Positions 18,274-26,991 are shown, counted from the first letter of the stretch. The stretch: 64,000 nt of DNA from Streptococcus lutetiensis (GCF_900475675.1 NZ_LS483403.1:310001-374000), one strand, 5' to 3'. Numbers and translations: made by a program. Notes: a model not told the origin generated them from the sequence alone.

Positions 18274-19089
18274 TTATAGAAAAATTTTCGCCAATTCTTT
18301 CGCAACACCGTCTTCTTCGTTGGTAAAGTCTGTTTGTTTGTCAGCAAATGGTAGGAGTACGTTGCTAGCATTTTTCATGGCGTATCCTGTACCGGCGAAG
18401 GTCAACATTTCGGTATCGTTGTGTTCATCACCAAAGGCAATCAAGTCTTCTCGGTTCATGTTTAGGGTTTTTAGTAAGTACTTGAGAGCATAGGCTTTGT
18501 TGATGCCCTTAGGTGAGAATTCCAAGATATTAAGCGGTCCGCCCCATGAATCAATTTCGATTTCGTGGTTGAAGTATTTGCGCATTTCATCGGCAAGACT
18601 ATATTTGTCTTCGTGATGAGTTTGCATCAAAAGACCATTTGGATTTTCAGTAATTTTTGTTACATCAAGTGTCATTTTATCGGTGATTTTATCGACACCA
18701 AAAAGCTGTGGATTGATGATGTCGTGATTATCGGCACTGATGAAGAATTTTTTACGGTATTCACTAGCGATAAAGTCTGCTTGGATACTTTTTTGGATGT
18801 CTAGGACATCTAAAAGGTATTGTTTATCAATAGTGACGCTGTGTTCAAAGTCCCATTTTTTTTCAGGAAGATGTGTCAAGGAACCGTTAAAGGTAATCAT
18901 AGGTGTTTCAAGTTGTAAGCGACGGTAGTGTTCAAGAGCCATACGGTATGGACGACCTGTCGCAATAACGACCTTGTGACCTTTTTCTTGTATTTTTTTA
19001 ATAGTATCAACAGTATAATCTGAGATGGTATTGTCACTGCGCAGCAGCGTACCATCCAAATCAAGAGCAATCATTTTTTTCTTTGTCAT
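18274..19089 (-). CDS. Cof-type HAD-IIB sugar phosphatase family protein
   Basis: 271 aa. HAD superfamily with a IIB cap. Motif I IALDLDGTLLRSD at residues 7-19, motif II TFNGS, motif III Lys in GINKAYAL, motif IV GDEHNDTEML. Family members dephosphorylate sugar phosphates or flavin/pyridoxal cofactors; the substrate here is not predictable. The ATG at 19089 is preferred over a start ten codons upstream because that region carries TGTTATAAT (-10 at 19097-19102), only 7 nt before the ATG; there is no Shine-Dalgarno sequence, so the mRNA is probably leaderless. Confidence 0.85.
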   Translation of the reverse strand: MTKKKMIALDLDGTLLRSDNTISDYTVDTIKKIQEKGHKVVIATGRPYRMALEHYRRLQLETPMITFNGSLTHLPEKKWDFEHSVTIDKQYLLDVLDIQKSIQADFIASEYRKKFFISADNHDIINPQLFGVDKITDKMTLDVTKITENPNGLLMQTHHEDKYSLADEMRKYFNHEIEIDSWGGPLNILEFSPKGINKAYALKYLLKTLNMNREDLIAFGDEHNDTEMLTFAGTGYAMKNASNVLLPFADKQTDFTNEEDGVAKELAKIFL

Positions 19090-19096
19090 AGGTGTT

Positions 19097-19105
19097 ATTA
19101 TAACA
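19097..19105 (-). promoter_or_regulatory. Extended -10 promoter giving a leaderless mRNA
   Basis: TGTTATAAT on the minus strand; 7 nt lie between the -10 and the ATG at 19089. Confidence 0.5.
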
Positions 19106-19141
19106 AAAAAGGGTAGCAAAGAAAAAGAAAAGTAGGTATGA

Positions 19142-19147
19142 TATAAT
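19142..19147 (+). promoter_or_regulatory. -10 box of the first DUF1361 gene
   Basis: TATAAT at 19142-19147. It overlaps an in-frame ATG at 19146 and therefore rules that start out. Confidence 0.5.
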
Positions 19148-19175
19148 GGTTTTAATAAAAAATGAGGTTACGCTA

Positions 19176-19760
19176 ATGTATAAAATTTTTTGGAGTCATG
19201 TGTTTGCTTTAGGGATTATTTTAAGCATTACTTTCTTTCATGCAGACAGCAATGGGTTGATGAATGATGTGCTATTTTCCTTGTTAACAGTAGAAATGGG
19301 ATTTTTCGTTTTTTATTTTAAAAACATTGTTCTACGAGTGGCAGCATTTGTCTTGTGGTGTTTTTTCTATCCAAACAACTTAAATGTTTTGTTTAGTGTG
19401 GCAGACAGATCATGGGCAACATCTGTTTTATGGTCAACTGATGGGATGACATCATTTATGATTTATCTGGCAGTTCTTGTGTTTTCACTAGTTGCAGGGA
19501 CACTTAGTTTACGGATGATTTTAAAACCATTGAAATTAAATCAGTATATTCAAGTATTCTTTGTAATGGGGGTGTCCTTCTTTGCTAGCTTGCTTTTTCA
19601 GGTACTCCGAACATTAGGAATTACGTGGAAGGTGATTATTAACCAACACTTAAATATCTTTGAAGAAGCGGCGAAAGCTTTATTGACGATTAATATACCT
19701 TTTATTCTCGGGTTGGTGATCGTTCAAGTCATGATGTTTGTTGTTCTTGATAATGATTAA
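19176..19760 (+). CDS. DUF1361 family membrane protein (copy 1)
   Basis: 194 aa, at least five hydrophobic segments (about residues 3-20, 27-50, 85-110, 122-145, 165-190). DUF1361 proteins are integral membrane proteins of unknown function. The FYPNNLNVLFSVAD stretch after the second segment is shared with the next gene (FYPNTFYMLTDIVH), showing a common origin. Start at 19176 chosen for the GAGG eight bases upstream and because the earlier ATG overlaps a -10 box. Monocistronic: a strong terminator follows. Confidence 0.75.
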   Translation: MYKIFWSHVFALGIILSITFFHADSNGLMNDVLFSLLTVEMGFFVFYFKNIVLRVAAFVLWCFFYPNNLNVLFSVADRSWATSVLWSTDGMTSFMIYLAVLVFSLVAGTLSLRMILKPLKLNQYIQVFFVMGVSFFASLLFQVLRTLGITWKVIINQHLNIFEEAAKALLTINIPFILGLVIVQVMMFVVLDND

Positions 19761-19767
19761 ATAGAAA

Positions 19768-19804
19768 AATGGAGGCGAGTTATTCTCGTCTCCATTATTT
19801 GTTT
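19768..19804 (+). terminator. Terminator between the DUF1361 genes
   Basis: Twelve-bp stem AATGGAGGCGAG/CTCGTCTCCATT with a 5-nt loop, then ATTTGTTTT. Confidence 0.75.
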
Positions 19805-19862
19805 TAAAGGGTAATTTTAGGACTTTTTTGCTATAATAAGCCTTAAGGAAGGGGAAGAAAAT

Positions 19863-20462
19863 ATGGCTAAAAAGAACGTATTGATTCATGTCTTTTTTGG
19901 AATCATTTCGTTTGGCATTTATTACTACCATTTGCGAGGTCCAGATTTGGTATGGAACATGTTTTTGGCGCTGCTAGCTCTTGATTTTTCACTTCTTTCC
20001 TACTGTATAAAGCAAAAAGTGGTGAGATGGTCAAGTGGTCTCTTATGGTTGTTTTTTTATCCGAACACCTTTTATATGCTAACCGATATTGTTCATATGA
20101 ATTTTACTGATTCGGTTTTATGGAATAAAACTAGCTTGATTTTGTACATGTTGTACGTGTCTAGTATCTTATTTGGGGTTCTATGTGGTATTGAAAGTGT
20201 GAAGAATATAGTGGTGACTTTTAAGTTGAAAAATTATTATATCCGGATGCTTTTCGTTATAATTCTGTCTTTTGTTTCGAGTTTCGCGATTCATATTGGA
20301 CGTTATGCAAGGTTAAATTCTTGGGATATTTTCACTAGACCTGGTCTTGTTATTGATGAAATTTTGAATGTAATTAGCTGGAATGCTATTCATTTCGTGC
20401 TTGGTTTCACTTTTTTGCAGGTTTTATGTCTTATTTTTTTAGACCGTGAAAATTTTAAATAA
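19863..20462 (+). CDS. DUF1361 family membrane protein (copy 2)
   Basis: 199 aa, paralogue of the preceding gene with the same order of hydrophobic segments and the shared FYPN motif after segment two. Own promoter (TATAAT near 19832) and AAGGAAGGGG ribosome site. Function unknown. Divergence between copies is high, so the duplication is old or one copy was acquired. Confidence 0.75.
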   Translation: MAKKNVLIHVFFGIISFGIYYYHLRGPDLVWNMFLALLALDFSLLSYCIKQKVVRWSSGLLWLFFYPNTFYMLTDIVHMNFTDSVLWNKTSLILYMLYVSSILFGVLCGIESVKNIVVTFKLKNYYIRMLFVIILSFVSSFAIHIGRYARLNSWDIFTRPGLVIDEILNVISWNAIHFVLGFTFLQVLCLIFLDRENFK

Positions 20463-20501
20463 AGTTATTGAAAACTGAACAATCTTTTGGTAGACTATAT
20501 A

Positions 20502-20531
20502 AGTCGTTCGGAAATAGAAGAAAAAACGACT
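20502..20531 (+). other. Hairpin in the purine permease leader
   Basis: AGTCGTT (20502-20508) pairs with AACGACT (20525-20531), 16-nt loop, close to the expected transcript 5' end. No purine riboswitch core is recognisable. Confidence 0.35.
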
Positions 20532-20566
20532 ATTATTAACCTTATTAAAGGAGAAACCATTTAAAA

Positions 20567-21988
20567 ATGGAAAAGTTTTTTAAACTTAAAGAACATGGTA
20601 CAGATGTTCGTACAGAAGTAACTGCTGGTTTAACAACATTCTTTGCAATGTCATATGTATTGTTCGTTAACCCATCAATCCTTTCACAAGCTGGAATGCC
20701 TACACAAGGTGTGTTCCTTGCTACAATTATCGGTGCTGTTGTAGGTACATTGATGATGGCCTTCTACGCTAATCTTCCATATGCACAAGCACCAGGTATG
20801 GGACTTAACGCCTTTTTCACATATACAGTTGTCTTTTCATTGGGTTACTCTTGGCAAGAAGCTCTTGCGATGGTATTCATCTGTGGTCTCATTTCACTAT
20901 TTATCACAGTAACTAAAATTCGTAAATTGATTATTGAATCAATTCCAGCAGCATTGAAATCAGCTATTTCAGCTGGTATTGGTATTTTCCTTGCTTATGT
21001 CGGAATTAAAAATGCAGGTTTCTTGAAATTCTCTATTGATGCTGGTACATACACAGTAGCTGGTACTGGAGCTGATAAAGGTCTTGCTTCAATTACAGCT
21101 AACGCATCAGCTACACCAGGATTGGTCGCTTTTAACAACCCAGGTGTTATTCTTGCATTGATTGGTCTTGCTATCTCAATCTTCTTTATCGTTAAAGGAA
21201 TTCGTGGTGGTGTTATCCTTTCAATTGCTGCAACTACAGTTGTTGGTATTTTGATTGGTGTTGTTGATCTTGGTTCAGTTAACTGGGCTGCAACTAACTT
21301 GTCAGCTTCGATCAATGATTTGAAAGAAATCTTTGGTGTAGCTCTCGGTAGTCAAGGTCTTGGTTCATTGTTCTCAGATGCTTCACGTATCCCAGGTGTC
21401 TTGATGGCAATCCTTGCTTTCTCATTGACAGATATCTTTGATACAATCGGTACACTTGTTGGTACTGGTGAAAAAGTTGGTATCATCGCATCAACTGGTG
21501 AAAACAAAGAATCTAAAGCTCTTGACCGTGCTCTTTACTCTGACTTAGTTGGTACAACATTAGGTGCCATCGCAGGTACTTCAAACGTTACAACTTACGT
21601 TGAATCTGCTGCAGGTATTGGTGCTGGTGGTCGTACTGGTTTGACTGCTCTTACAGTTGCCGTACTATTTGCTATCTCAAGCTTCTTTAGCCCGCTTGTT
21701 TCAATCGTTCCTACACAAGCAACAGCTCCAATTCTTATTATCGTTGGTGTTATGATGCTTTCAAATCTTAAAAACGTTAAATGGGACGATCTTGGCGAAG
21801 CAGTTCCAGCATTCTTCACATCAATCTTTATGGGATTCAGCTACAGCATTACTTACGGTATCGCTGCTGGATTCATCACTTACACATTAGTTAAAATTGT
21901 AAAAGGTCAAGCAAAAGAAGTTCACGCTGTTATGTGGGTTCTTGACTTATTATTCATTCTTAATTTCGTTAGCTTGGCTATTTTATAA
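20567..21988 (+). CDS. NCS2-family purine permease (PbuG/AzgA-like)
   Basis: 473 aa, 12-14 hydrophobic segments. Proton-coupled uptake of guanine/hypoxanthine (or adenine) is usual for the AzgA-type branch. The N-terminus FKLKEHGTDVRTEVTAGLTTFF and YAQAPGMGLNAFFTY (segment 3, substrate site) are signatures of that branch, as are TDIFDTIGTLVG and TNVTTYVESAAGIGAGGRTG (split at the G run). Highly biased codon use suggests strong expression. Monocistronic with a long structured leader and a strong terminator. Confidence 0.9.
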   Translation: MEKFFKLKEHGTDVRTEVTAGLTTFFAMSYVLFVNPSILSQAGMPTQGVFLATIIGAVVGTLMMAFYANLPYAQAPGMGLNAFFTYTVVFSLGYSWQEALAMVFICGLISLFITVTKIRKLIIESIPAALKSAISAGIGIFLAYVGIKNAGFLKFSIDAGTYTVAGTGADKGLASITANASATPGLVAFNNPGVILALIGLAISIFFIVKGIRGGVILSIAATTVVGILIGVVDLGSVNWAATNLSASINDLKEIFGVALGSQGLGSLFSDASRIPGVLMAILAFSLTDIFDTIGTLVGTGEKVGIIASTGENKESKALDRALYSDLVGTTLGAIAGTSNVTTYVESAAGIGAGGRTGLTALTVAVLFAISSFFSPLVSIVPTQATAPILIIVGVMMLSNLKNVKWDDLGEAVPAFFTSIFMGFSYSITYGIAAGFITYTLVKIVKGQAKEVHAVMWVLDLLFILNFVSLAIL

Positions 21989-22005
21989 AATATAGTTTTT
22001 GACAA

Positions 22006-22043
22006 AAAGCTGAAGGTACGTTCTCTCACCTTCGGCTTTTTTT
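22006..22043 (+). terminator. Terminator after the purine permease
   Basis: AAAGCTGAAGGT (22006-22017) pairs with ACCTTCGGCTTT (22028-22039) and is followed by T residues. Confidence 0.85.
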
Positions 22044-22147
22044 GTATGGTGAAAGTGGAGAAAGCTTGTCATTAGTGAATTTAATAGTCTATTGGATAAA
22101 ATCTACCGATGAAAAAACTGGCGAGACTTGGAAGGTAAGCAGAATTT

Positions 22148-22156
22148 TGATATAAT
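22148..22156 (+). promoter_or_regulatory. Extended -10 promoter of tsaE
   Basis: TGATATAAT (22148-22156), only 6 nt before the ATG at 22163; no Shine-Dalgarno sequence between them. Confidence 0.5.
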
Positions 22157-22162
22157 GGACTC

Positions 22163-22606
22163 ATGTTTTATAGTCATAATGAAGATGAGTTGATGACTTA
22201 TGGTTATCAGCTCGGTCGAAAATTACAAGCAGGAGATGTTCTGGTTTTAACTGGAAATCTTGGTGCCGGTAAGACGACATTAACCAAAGGAATCGCAAAG
22301 GGACTTGATATCGATCAGATGATTAAGAGCCCGACCTATACGATTGTTCGGGAATACGAGGGGCGTTTACCACTCTATCATTTAGATGTTTACCGTATTG
22401 GAAATGACCCAGACTCTATTGATTTGGATGATTTCTTGTATGGTGATGGTGTTGCTGTTATCGAATGGGGTGAACTTTTAGAAGAAGATTTGCTTGGCGA
22501 TTACTTAGAAATCATTATCACTCCTTCAGGAGATGGTCGTGACATTGAGTTACAATCTAATGGCCCACGAAGTAAGGAACTTTCGGAGGCTATAGAACGT
22601 GGCTGA
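22163..22606 (+). CDS. tsaE: tRNA threonylcarbamoyladenosine biosynthesis ATPase TsaE
   Basis: 147 aa P-loop ATPase that resets the TsaB/TsaD complex making t6A37 on ANN-decoding tRNAs. Walker A is GNLGAGKTTLTKG near residues 31-43; SPTYTIVREYEG and YHLDVYRI follow, and VIEWGELL carries a family-conserved Trp-Gly. Essential in many bacteria. Probably leaderless. Its stop overlaps the next gene by 8 bases. Confidence 0.93.
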   Translation: MFYSHNEDELMTYGYQLGRKLQAGDVLVLTGNLGAGKTTLTKGIAKGLDIDQMIKSPTYTIVREYEGRLPLYHLDVYRIGNDPDSIDLDDFLYGDGVAVIEWGELLEEDLLGDYLEIIITPSGDGRDIELQSNGPRSKELSEAIERG

Positions 22607-23111
22607 ACAAGAGGTAATCGTTGAAGAAGCCCAGCTCTCTGATGTCAAAACCTTGGTTGATTTGCTTAGTCAGGTTAGCCAAGAGACAGATTTTGTGGTT
22701 GCAGAGACGATTTTGTCGCAAGAAGATATGGAGATTTTCTTGGCGCGACATCTCGAGTCTGTTAATGAAATTTGCTTGGTCGTAAGAGTTGGTAAAAAGT
22801 TGGCTGGTGTTTTAAATGTATCCAGCACTAGCTCACCACAAACTAATCATATCGGTGATATTTTCATTGCTGTGCAAGAAAAATACTGGGGGTATGGTCT
22901 CGGTTCACTTCTTATGGAAGTTGCTCTTGATTGGGCTTACCACACGCCAGTGATTCGTCGTTTGGAGCTGACAGTTCAGGCTAGAAATAGCAGAGCTGTT
23001 CACCTTTATGAAAAGTTCGATTTTAAGATTGAAGCTACAAAAGAACGTGGCGCAAAAACTAAAGATGGAGAATTTCTTGACGTCTACTTGATGAGTAGGT
23101 TGATAGACTAA
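22599..23111 (+). CDS. GNAT-family N-acetyltransferase
   Basis: 170 aa from GTG 22599 inside the end of tsaE (GGAGGC just upstream supports it). The acetyl-CoA loop is EKYWGYGLGSLLMEVALDWA (a Q/R-x-x-G-x-G/A-like pattern) and the C-terminal VQARNSRAVHLYEKFDFKIE is typical of GNATs. Substrate unknown; RimI-like or small-molecule acetylation are both possible. Its position after tsaE is widely seen in streptococci. Confidence 0.85.
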   Translation: MAEQEVIVEEAQLSDVKTLVDLLSQVSQETDFVVAETILSQEDMEIFLARHLESVNEICLVVRVGKKLAGVLNVSSTSSPQTNHIGDIFIAVQEKYWGYGLGSLLMEVALDWAYHTPVIRRLELTVQARNSRAVHLYEKFDFKIEATKERGAKTKDGEFLDVYLMSRLID

Positions 23112-23121
23112 AAGTAAACAA

Positions 23122-24282
23122 ATGAAACTCGGAAAAAAAATTCTGCTTATGATAGCAGCAATCGTTGTGACAACAGTTGTTGCATTAGGTGTTTATATTA
23201 CAAGTGCTTACAATTTCTCAACAAGTGAGCTCTCAAAAACGTTTAAGGATTACAAGACGTCTGGTTCAAGTAGCAATGCTATTAAACAGACAAAACCTTT
23301 CTCAATTCTCTTGATGGGGGTTGATACAGGGGATTCTGAACGTCATTCAACTTGGGAAGGTAACAGTGACTCAATGATTTTGGTAACTGTTAACCCTAAG
23401 ACGAAGACAACAACAATGACAAGTCTTGAACGTGATATTCTTATTGAATTAACAGGACCTGAAGATAATGATATGAATGGTGCTCAAGCTAAATTGAATG
23501 CTGCTTATGCTTCAGGCGGAGCTCAAATGGCTATTATGACCATTCAAGATTTGCTAGATATTAAAATTGATTACTACATGCAAATCAACATGCAAGGTTT
23601 GGTCGACTTAGTTGATGCCGTAGGTGGTATCACAGTCACAAATAATTTTGATTTCCCAATCTCAATTGAAGAAACAGAGCCTAAGTATACGTCATCAATC
23701 GAACCTGGAACTCACAAAATTAATGGTGATCAAGCTTTGGTATACGCACGTATGCGTCACCAAGATCCAAAAGGTGACTACGGTCGTCAACAACGTCAAC
23801 GTGAAGTTATTCAAAAAGTGCTTAAGAAAATTTTAGCTCTTGATAGCGTGTCATCTTACAAGAAAATTCTATCTGCTGTAAGTAAGAACATGCAAACAAA
23901 CGTTGAAATTTCATCACGTACCATTCCAAGTCTTCTTGGTTATGCGGATTCTCTAAAAAATATTGAAACGTATCAGTTAGAGGGTGAAGGACAAACGATT
24001 AATGAAATTTCTTACGAAATCGTAAGTTCTGATCATTTGCTTGAGGTGCAAAACCGTATTAAGAAACAACTTGGTTTAGAAGAAAGCACAGAATTAAAAA
24101 CAACAGCAGTTCTTTCTGAGAATCTTTACGGTACTTCATCTTATTATAGTAGCGATTATAGCAGTTATGATAGTGGCTATAGCACAGGTTATGACACTGG
24201 TTATAGTGATTATAGCAACAGTGGCTACAGTGATTACTCAACCGATACTTATTCACAAGATGCAAGTGCTTATGCATATTAA
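23122..24282 (+). CDS. LytR-CpsA-Psr (LCP) family cell-wall protein
   Basis: 386 aa. LCP proteins attach wall teichoic acid or polysaccharide to peptidoglycan at the outer membrane face. One N-terminal membrane anchor (residues about 6-28), then the LCP domain: LLMGVDTGDSE, DSMILVTVNPKTKTTTMTSLERD (divided here by family blocks) and ALVYARMRHQDPKGDYGRQQRQR with the conserved Arg residues. After the domain comes an odd tail of about 48 residues (from about 338) made mainly of Tyr, Ser, Asp and Gly, with 13 Tyr. Third gene of the tsaE operon. Known as brpA/lytR in other streptococci. Confidence 0.9.
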   Translation: MKLGKKILLMIAAIVVTTVVALGVYITSAYNFSTSELSKTFKDYKTSGSSSNAIKQTKPFSILLMGVDTGDSERHSTWEGNSDSMILVTVNPKTKTTTMTSLERDILIELTGPEDNDMNGAQAKLNAAYASGGAQMAIMTIQDLLDIKIDYYMQINMQGLVDLVDAVGGITVTNNFDFPISIEETEPKYTSSIEPGTHKINGDQALVYARMRHQDPKGDYGRQQRQREVIQKVLKKILALDSVSSYKKILSAVSKNMQTNVEISSRTIPSLLGYADSLKNIETYQLEGEGQTINEISYEIVSSDHLLEVQNRIKKQLGLEESTELKTTAVLSENLYGTSSYYSSDYSSYDSGYSTGYDTGYSDYSNSGYSDYSTDTYSQDASAYAY

Positions 24283-24287
24283 CATAA

Positions 24288-24313
24288 AAAAGTCGACTAT
24301 TTGGTCGGCTTTT
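24288..24313 (+). terminator. Terminator after the LCP gene
   Basis: AAAAGTCGAC (24288-24297) and GTCGGCTTTT (24304-24313), 6-nt loop, one G-U pair. Confidence 0.65.
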
Positions 24314-24336
24314 CATTTTAGATTTGAGAGGCGTAC

Positions 24337-24366
24337 AAAAAGTACTGGAATTTTCCAGTACTTTTT
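24337..24366 (+). terminator. Bidirectional terminator
   Basis: Perfect 14-bp arms AAAAAGTACTGGAA/TTCCAGTACTTTTT around a TT loop; serves the converging LCP and coiled-coil genes on both strands. Confidence 0.8.
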
Positions 24367-24367
24367 G

Positions 24368-24673
24368 TTATTGTTCTAATTCTTGGTATTTTGAAAGTGT
24401 CGTTTTGATTTGTTCAAGTCGGCTTTTGCTTTCTTGTTCAAATAAGCGACGTTTGTAGTCCAATTCTTGGCTAATGCTTTCAAGTTTTGGTAATTGTTGG
24501 TTGATATTATCAATCGCTTTGCTGATTTTTGTAATATCACTGGCAATTTTGTCACTGATGTCGTTAGCATCAGCGATATCGTCTTTAATCTCTTCGCGTT
24601 TTTGGTAAGCTTGGTAGGCTGTAAATCCAGCGCAGCCAGCTAGGCCTAAGGCGATAAAAGAGCTTAATTTCAT
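24368..24673 (-). CDS. Small membrane-anchored coiled-coil protein, unknown function
   Basis: 101 aa. One hydrophobic N-terminal segment (residues 4-22, LSSFIALGLAGCAGFTAYQ) followed by a charged helical part rich in Lys, Glu, Asp, Ile and Leu with heptad-like spacing to the end, so probably a single-pass protein with a cytosolic or surface coiled coil. A Cys at 14 is not in a convincing lipobox. It starts in the stop codon of the HIT gene (ATGA), so it is translated with it. Similar small proteins occur at this place in other streptococci; no function is known to me. Confidence 0.65.
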   Translation of the reverse strand: MKLSSFIALGLAGCAGFTAYQAYQKREEIKDDIADANDISDKIASDITKISKAIDNINQQLPKLESISQELDYKRRLFEQESKSRLEQIKTTLSKYQELEQ

Positions 24674-25089
24674 GCTTCCACCTCTTTAGTAATTTGCTCT
24701 GCTAATTTTCCAAGAGTTTCAAAATCTAGTTCGTGTTCTGTAAAGTTAAGTGAGAATTCGTCGTCGCTAGCATAACGTGGAATGAGATGAACGTGAGCGT
24801 GGAAAACGGTTTGTCCAGCGACTTCTTCGTTATTGTTGACAATGTTCATGCCAACAGCACCAGTTGCTTTTTGAACGGCACGCGTAATTTTTGGCAAGCG
24901 CGCAAAGAGTTCTTGTGAAGTTTCTTCAGACATAGCAAGGACGTTACGAACGTGTTCTTTTGGAATGAGAAGAGTGTGTCCTTTAGTGGTTTGTGAAATG
25001 TCTAAGAAAGCTAAGACTTTATCGTCTTCATAAACTTTTGATGACGGAATGTCACCTGCGATAATTTTACAAAAGATGCAATTTTCCAT
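24670..25089 (-). CDS. HIT-family nucleotide-binding protein
   Basis: 139 aa. Histidine-triad hydrolase/transferase acting on nucleoside phosphoramidates or similar. The triad is FHAHVHLIPRY (H-x-H-x-H) near residue 100; an N-terminal CIFC pair suggests a zinc site as in many Hint proteins. ATG 25089 is chosen over GTG 25098 because AGGTGA just upstream is a good ribosome site that overlaps the GTG. Divergent from ecsA. Confidence 0.9.
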   Translation of the reverse strand: MENCIFCKIIAGDIPSSKVYEDDKVLAFLDISQTTKGHTLLIPKEHVRNVLAMSEETSQELFARLPKITRAVQKATGAVGMNIVNNNEEVAGQTVFHAHVHLIPRYASDDEFSLNFTEHELDFETLGKLAEQITKEVEA

Positions 25090-25115
25090 TTGAATCACCT
25101 ATAATCCTTTGATTT

Positions 25116-25124
25116 TGTTATAAT
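25116..25124 (+). promoter_or_regulatory. Extended -10 promoter of ecsAB
   Basis: TGTTATAAT (TATAAT 25119-25124) in the short divergent gap between the HIT gene and ecsA. Confidence 0.5.
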
Positions 25125-25152
25125 TATTATATCAAAAAAATGTGGGTAGCTT

Positions 25153-25878
25153 ATGTTAAAAATTGAAAATGTCACAGGTGGATACATTAATATCCCTGTT
25201 TTAAAAAATATTTCTTTTGAAGTTGGTGACGGTGAGTTGGTCGGCTTGATTGGGCTAAATGGTGCTGGGAAGTCAACGACGATTAATGAAGTTATCGGAC
25301 TTTTGACGCCTTATCAAGGAAAGATTACGCTTGACGGCTTGACTTTGGCTGATAACCAAGCAGAGTATCGCAAAAAGATTGGCTTTATTCCTGAAACGCC
25401 AAGCTTGTATGAAGAGTTAACTTTACGTGAGCATTTAGAGACGGTTGCTATGGCTTATGACCTTGATTTTGATCAAGCGATGGCGCGTGCTAAGGAATTG
25501 CTAAAACTTTTCCGTCTGTCTGATAAGCTTGAATGGTTCCCGATTAATTTTTCAAAAGGGATGAAGCAAAAGGTTATGATTGTGTGCGCCTTTATGATTG
25601 ATCCTTATTTGTTTATCGTTGATGAGCCATTTTTGGGACTAGATCCTTTGGCGATTTCTGATTTAACGGATTTGCTAGCGCAGGAAAAAGCAAAAGGCAA
25701 AGCTATTTTGATGTCAACACACGTGTTAGATGCTGCTGAAAAAATGTGTGATCGATTTGTGATTTTGCATCATGGTCAAGTGCGTGCAATGGGAAATCTA
25801 GCTGAATTGCGTCAAGCTTTTGGTCAAGAAGATGCTAGTTTGAACGATATTTACATAGCTTCAACTAAAGAGGGATAG
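25153..25878 (+). CDS. ecsA: ABC transporter ATP-binding protein EcsA
   Basis: 241 aa. Walker A GLNGAGKST, signature SKGMKQK, Walker B YLFIVDEP followed by FLGLDPLA, switch His in STHVLD. Energises EcsB; the Ecs exporter is linked to protein secretion and regulated proteolysis in Bacillus, its substrate is not settled. ecsB follows two bases after the stop. Confidence 0.9.
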   Translation: MLKIENVTGGYINIPVLKNISFEVGDGELVGLIGLNGAGKSTTINEVIGLLTPYQGKITLDGLTLADNQAEYRKKIGFIPETPSLYEELTLREHLETVAMAYDLDFDQAMARAKELLKLFRLSDKLEWFPINFSKGMKQKVMIVCAFMIDPYLFIVDEPFLGLDPLAISDLTDLLAQEKAKGKAILMSTHVLDAAEKMCDRFVILHHGQVRAMGNLAELRQAFGQEDASLNDIYIASTKEG

Positions 25879-25880
25879 AA

Positions 25881-26915
25881 ATGAAAGAAGTTTTTCGAAA
25901 ACGACGCAGCCTCTTTTTAGGGCAATGTCTGAAATACTTACGTTATGTATTGAATGATCACTTTGTCTTGGTCTTGCTTTTCTTATCAGGTTTTTTGATG
26001 GTTCAATACGGAGAACTATTGAAGCATTTTCCAAAGCGGCATTGGTGGCTTGAGGCTATTCTAGTTATTGTGACAGTTGCCCTGCTTAGTCTTGGAAAAA
26101 TTGCGACTTATATTGAGGCACCAGATAAACTATTTTATTTGCCAAAGGAAGAAGAAGTGGTGGCTTGGATTCATCAAGCGAGAGTGCGTTCTTTTGGTGT
26201 TTGGGCAGTTTTGCAAACGGCTGTTTTCTTGTTGTTAGCACCCATTTTCTTTAAATTAGGTTTCTCAATTCCTGTATTTTCGGTACTTTTGCTAATTTTG
26301 CTTGGTATCAAGTGGGTGATTATGGCAAGAAAAGAAAAAGTCTTTTTTAGAGATGATCATTTTTCTTGGGAAGCTGCCATTACTTATGAAACTAAGCGTC
26401 GTCAATCTATTTTGAAATTCTTTGCTCTCTTTACAACGGTTAAAGGAATTTCAGCAAGCGTCAAACGTCGTGCTTACTTAGATAAGCTTCTTGTTTTGGT
26501 TAAGAAAGGTCACGATAAAACATGGTCAAACCTTTATCTTAGGGCTTTTCTTCGCAGTTCAGATTATCTAGCTTTGACCTTGCGTTTAGTTTTGTTAAGT
26601 GTTCTTGCTTTGCTATTTATTCCAAATCATTTGGTAGCAGTTGGACTTGCTTTGATTTTGAATTATCTTTTACTGTTTCAGTTGTTAGGACTTGCCCAAC
26701 ATTTTGAGTATCAATATTTAACACGCTTATACCCTATTTCAGAAATACAGAAACTGGCTAATTTAAAGGCTTTGTTGAAGACTTTGTCTTATGTTATTTG
26801 CTTGATTGAGCTTCTGCTATGTTTTTCTTTGAAGGCTGCAGGGCTTCTGATTTTGATTACTGTAATTGTTACAGAATGGTATCTTCCTTACAAAATTGCG
26901 AAGATGATTGACTAG
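25881..26915 (+). CDS. ecsB: ABC transporter permease EcsB
   Basis: 344 aa with hydrophobic segments near residues 25-42, 58-75, 105-150 (two), 235-275 (two) and 300-335 (two). The C-terminal half and YIEAPDKLFYLPKEE near residue 75 are characteristic of EcsB. Forms a heteromer with EcsA encoded just upstream. Confidence 0.88.
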   Translation: MKEVFRKRRSLFLGQCLKYLRYVLNDHFVLVLLFLSGFLMVQYGELLKHFPKRHWWLEAILVIVTVALLSLGKIATYIEAPDKLFYLPKEEEVVAWIHQARVRSFGVWAVLQTAVFLLLAPIFFKLGFSIPVFSVLLLILLGIKWVIMARKEKVFFRDDHFSWEAAITYETKRRQSILKFFALFTTVKGISASVKRRAYLDKLLVLVKKGHDKTWSNLYLRAFLRSSDYLALTLRLVLLSVLALLFIPNHLVAVGLALILNYLLLFQLLGLAQHFEYQYLTRLYPISEIQKLANLKALLKTLSYVICLIELLLCFSLKAAGLLILITVIVTEWYLPYKIAKMID

Positions 26916-26991
26916 GGGCTGTAAAACAAGTAAAATAAAGGTGAAGAAAAGTATTAACGTATTATATATGAAAGAAAAGGAGGGCAGACAG

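Noticed and set aside
20463..20566. Purine riboswitch before the NCS2 permease
   Set aside because: Only one AGTCGTT/AACGACT hairpin is present; the three-way junction and conserved loop bases of the purine aptamer are missing.
26908..26991. Longer CcrZ start at 26908 overlapping ecsB
   Set aside because: The extra 28 codons have no family match, and a strong AAGGAGGG sits before GTG 26992.
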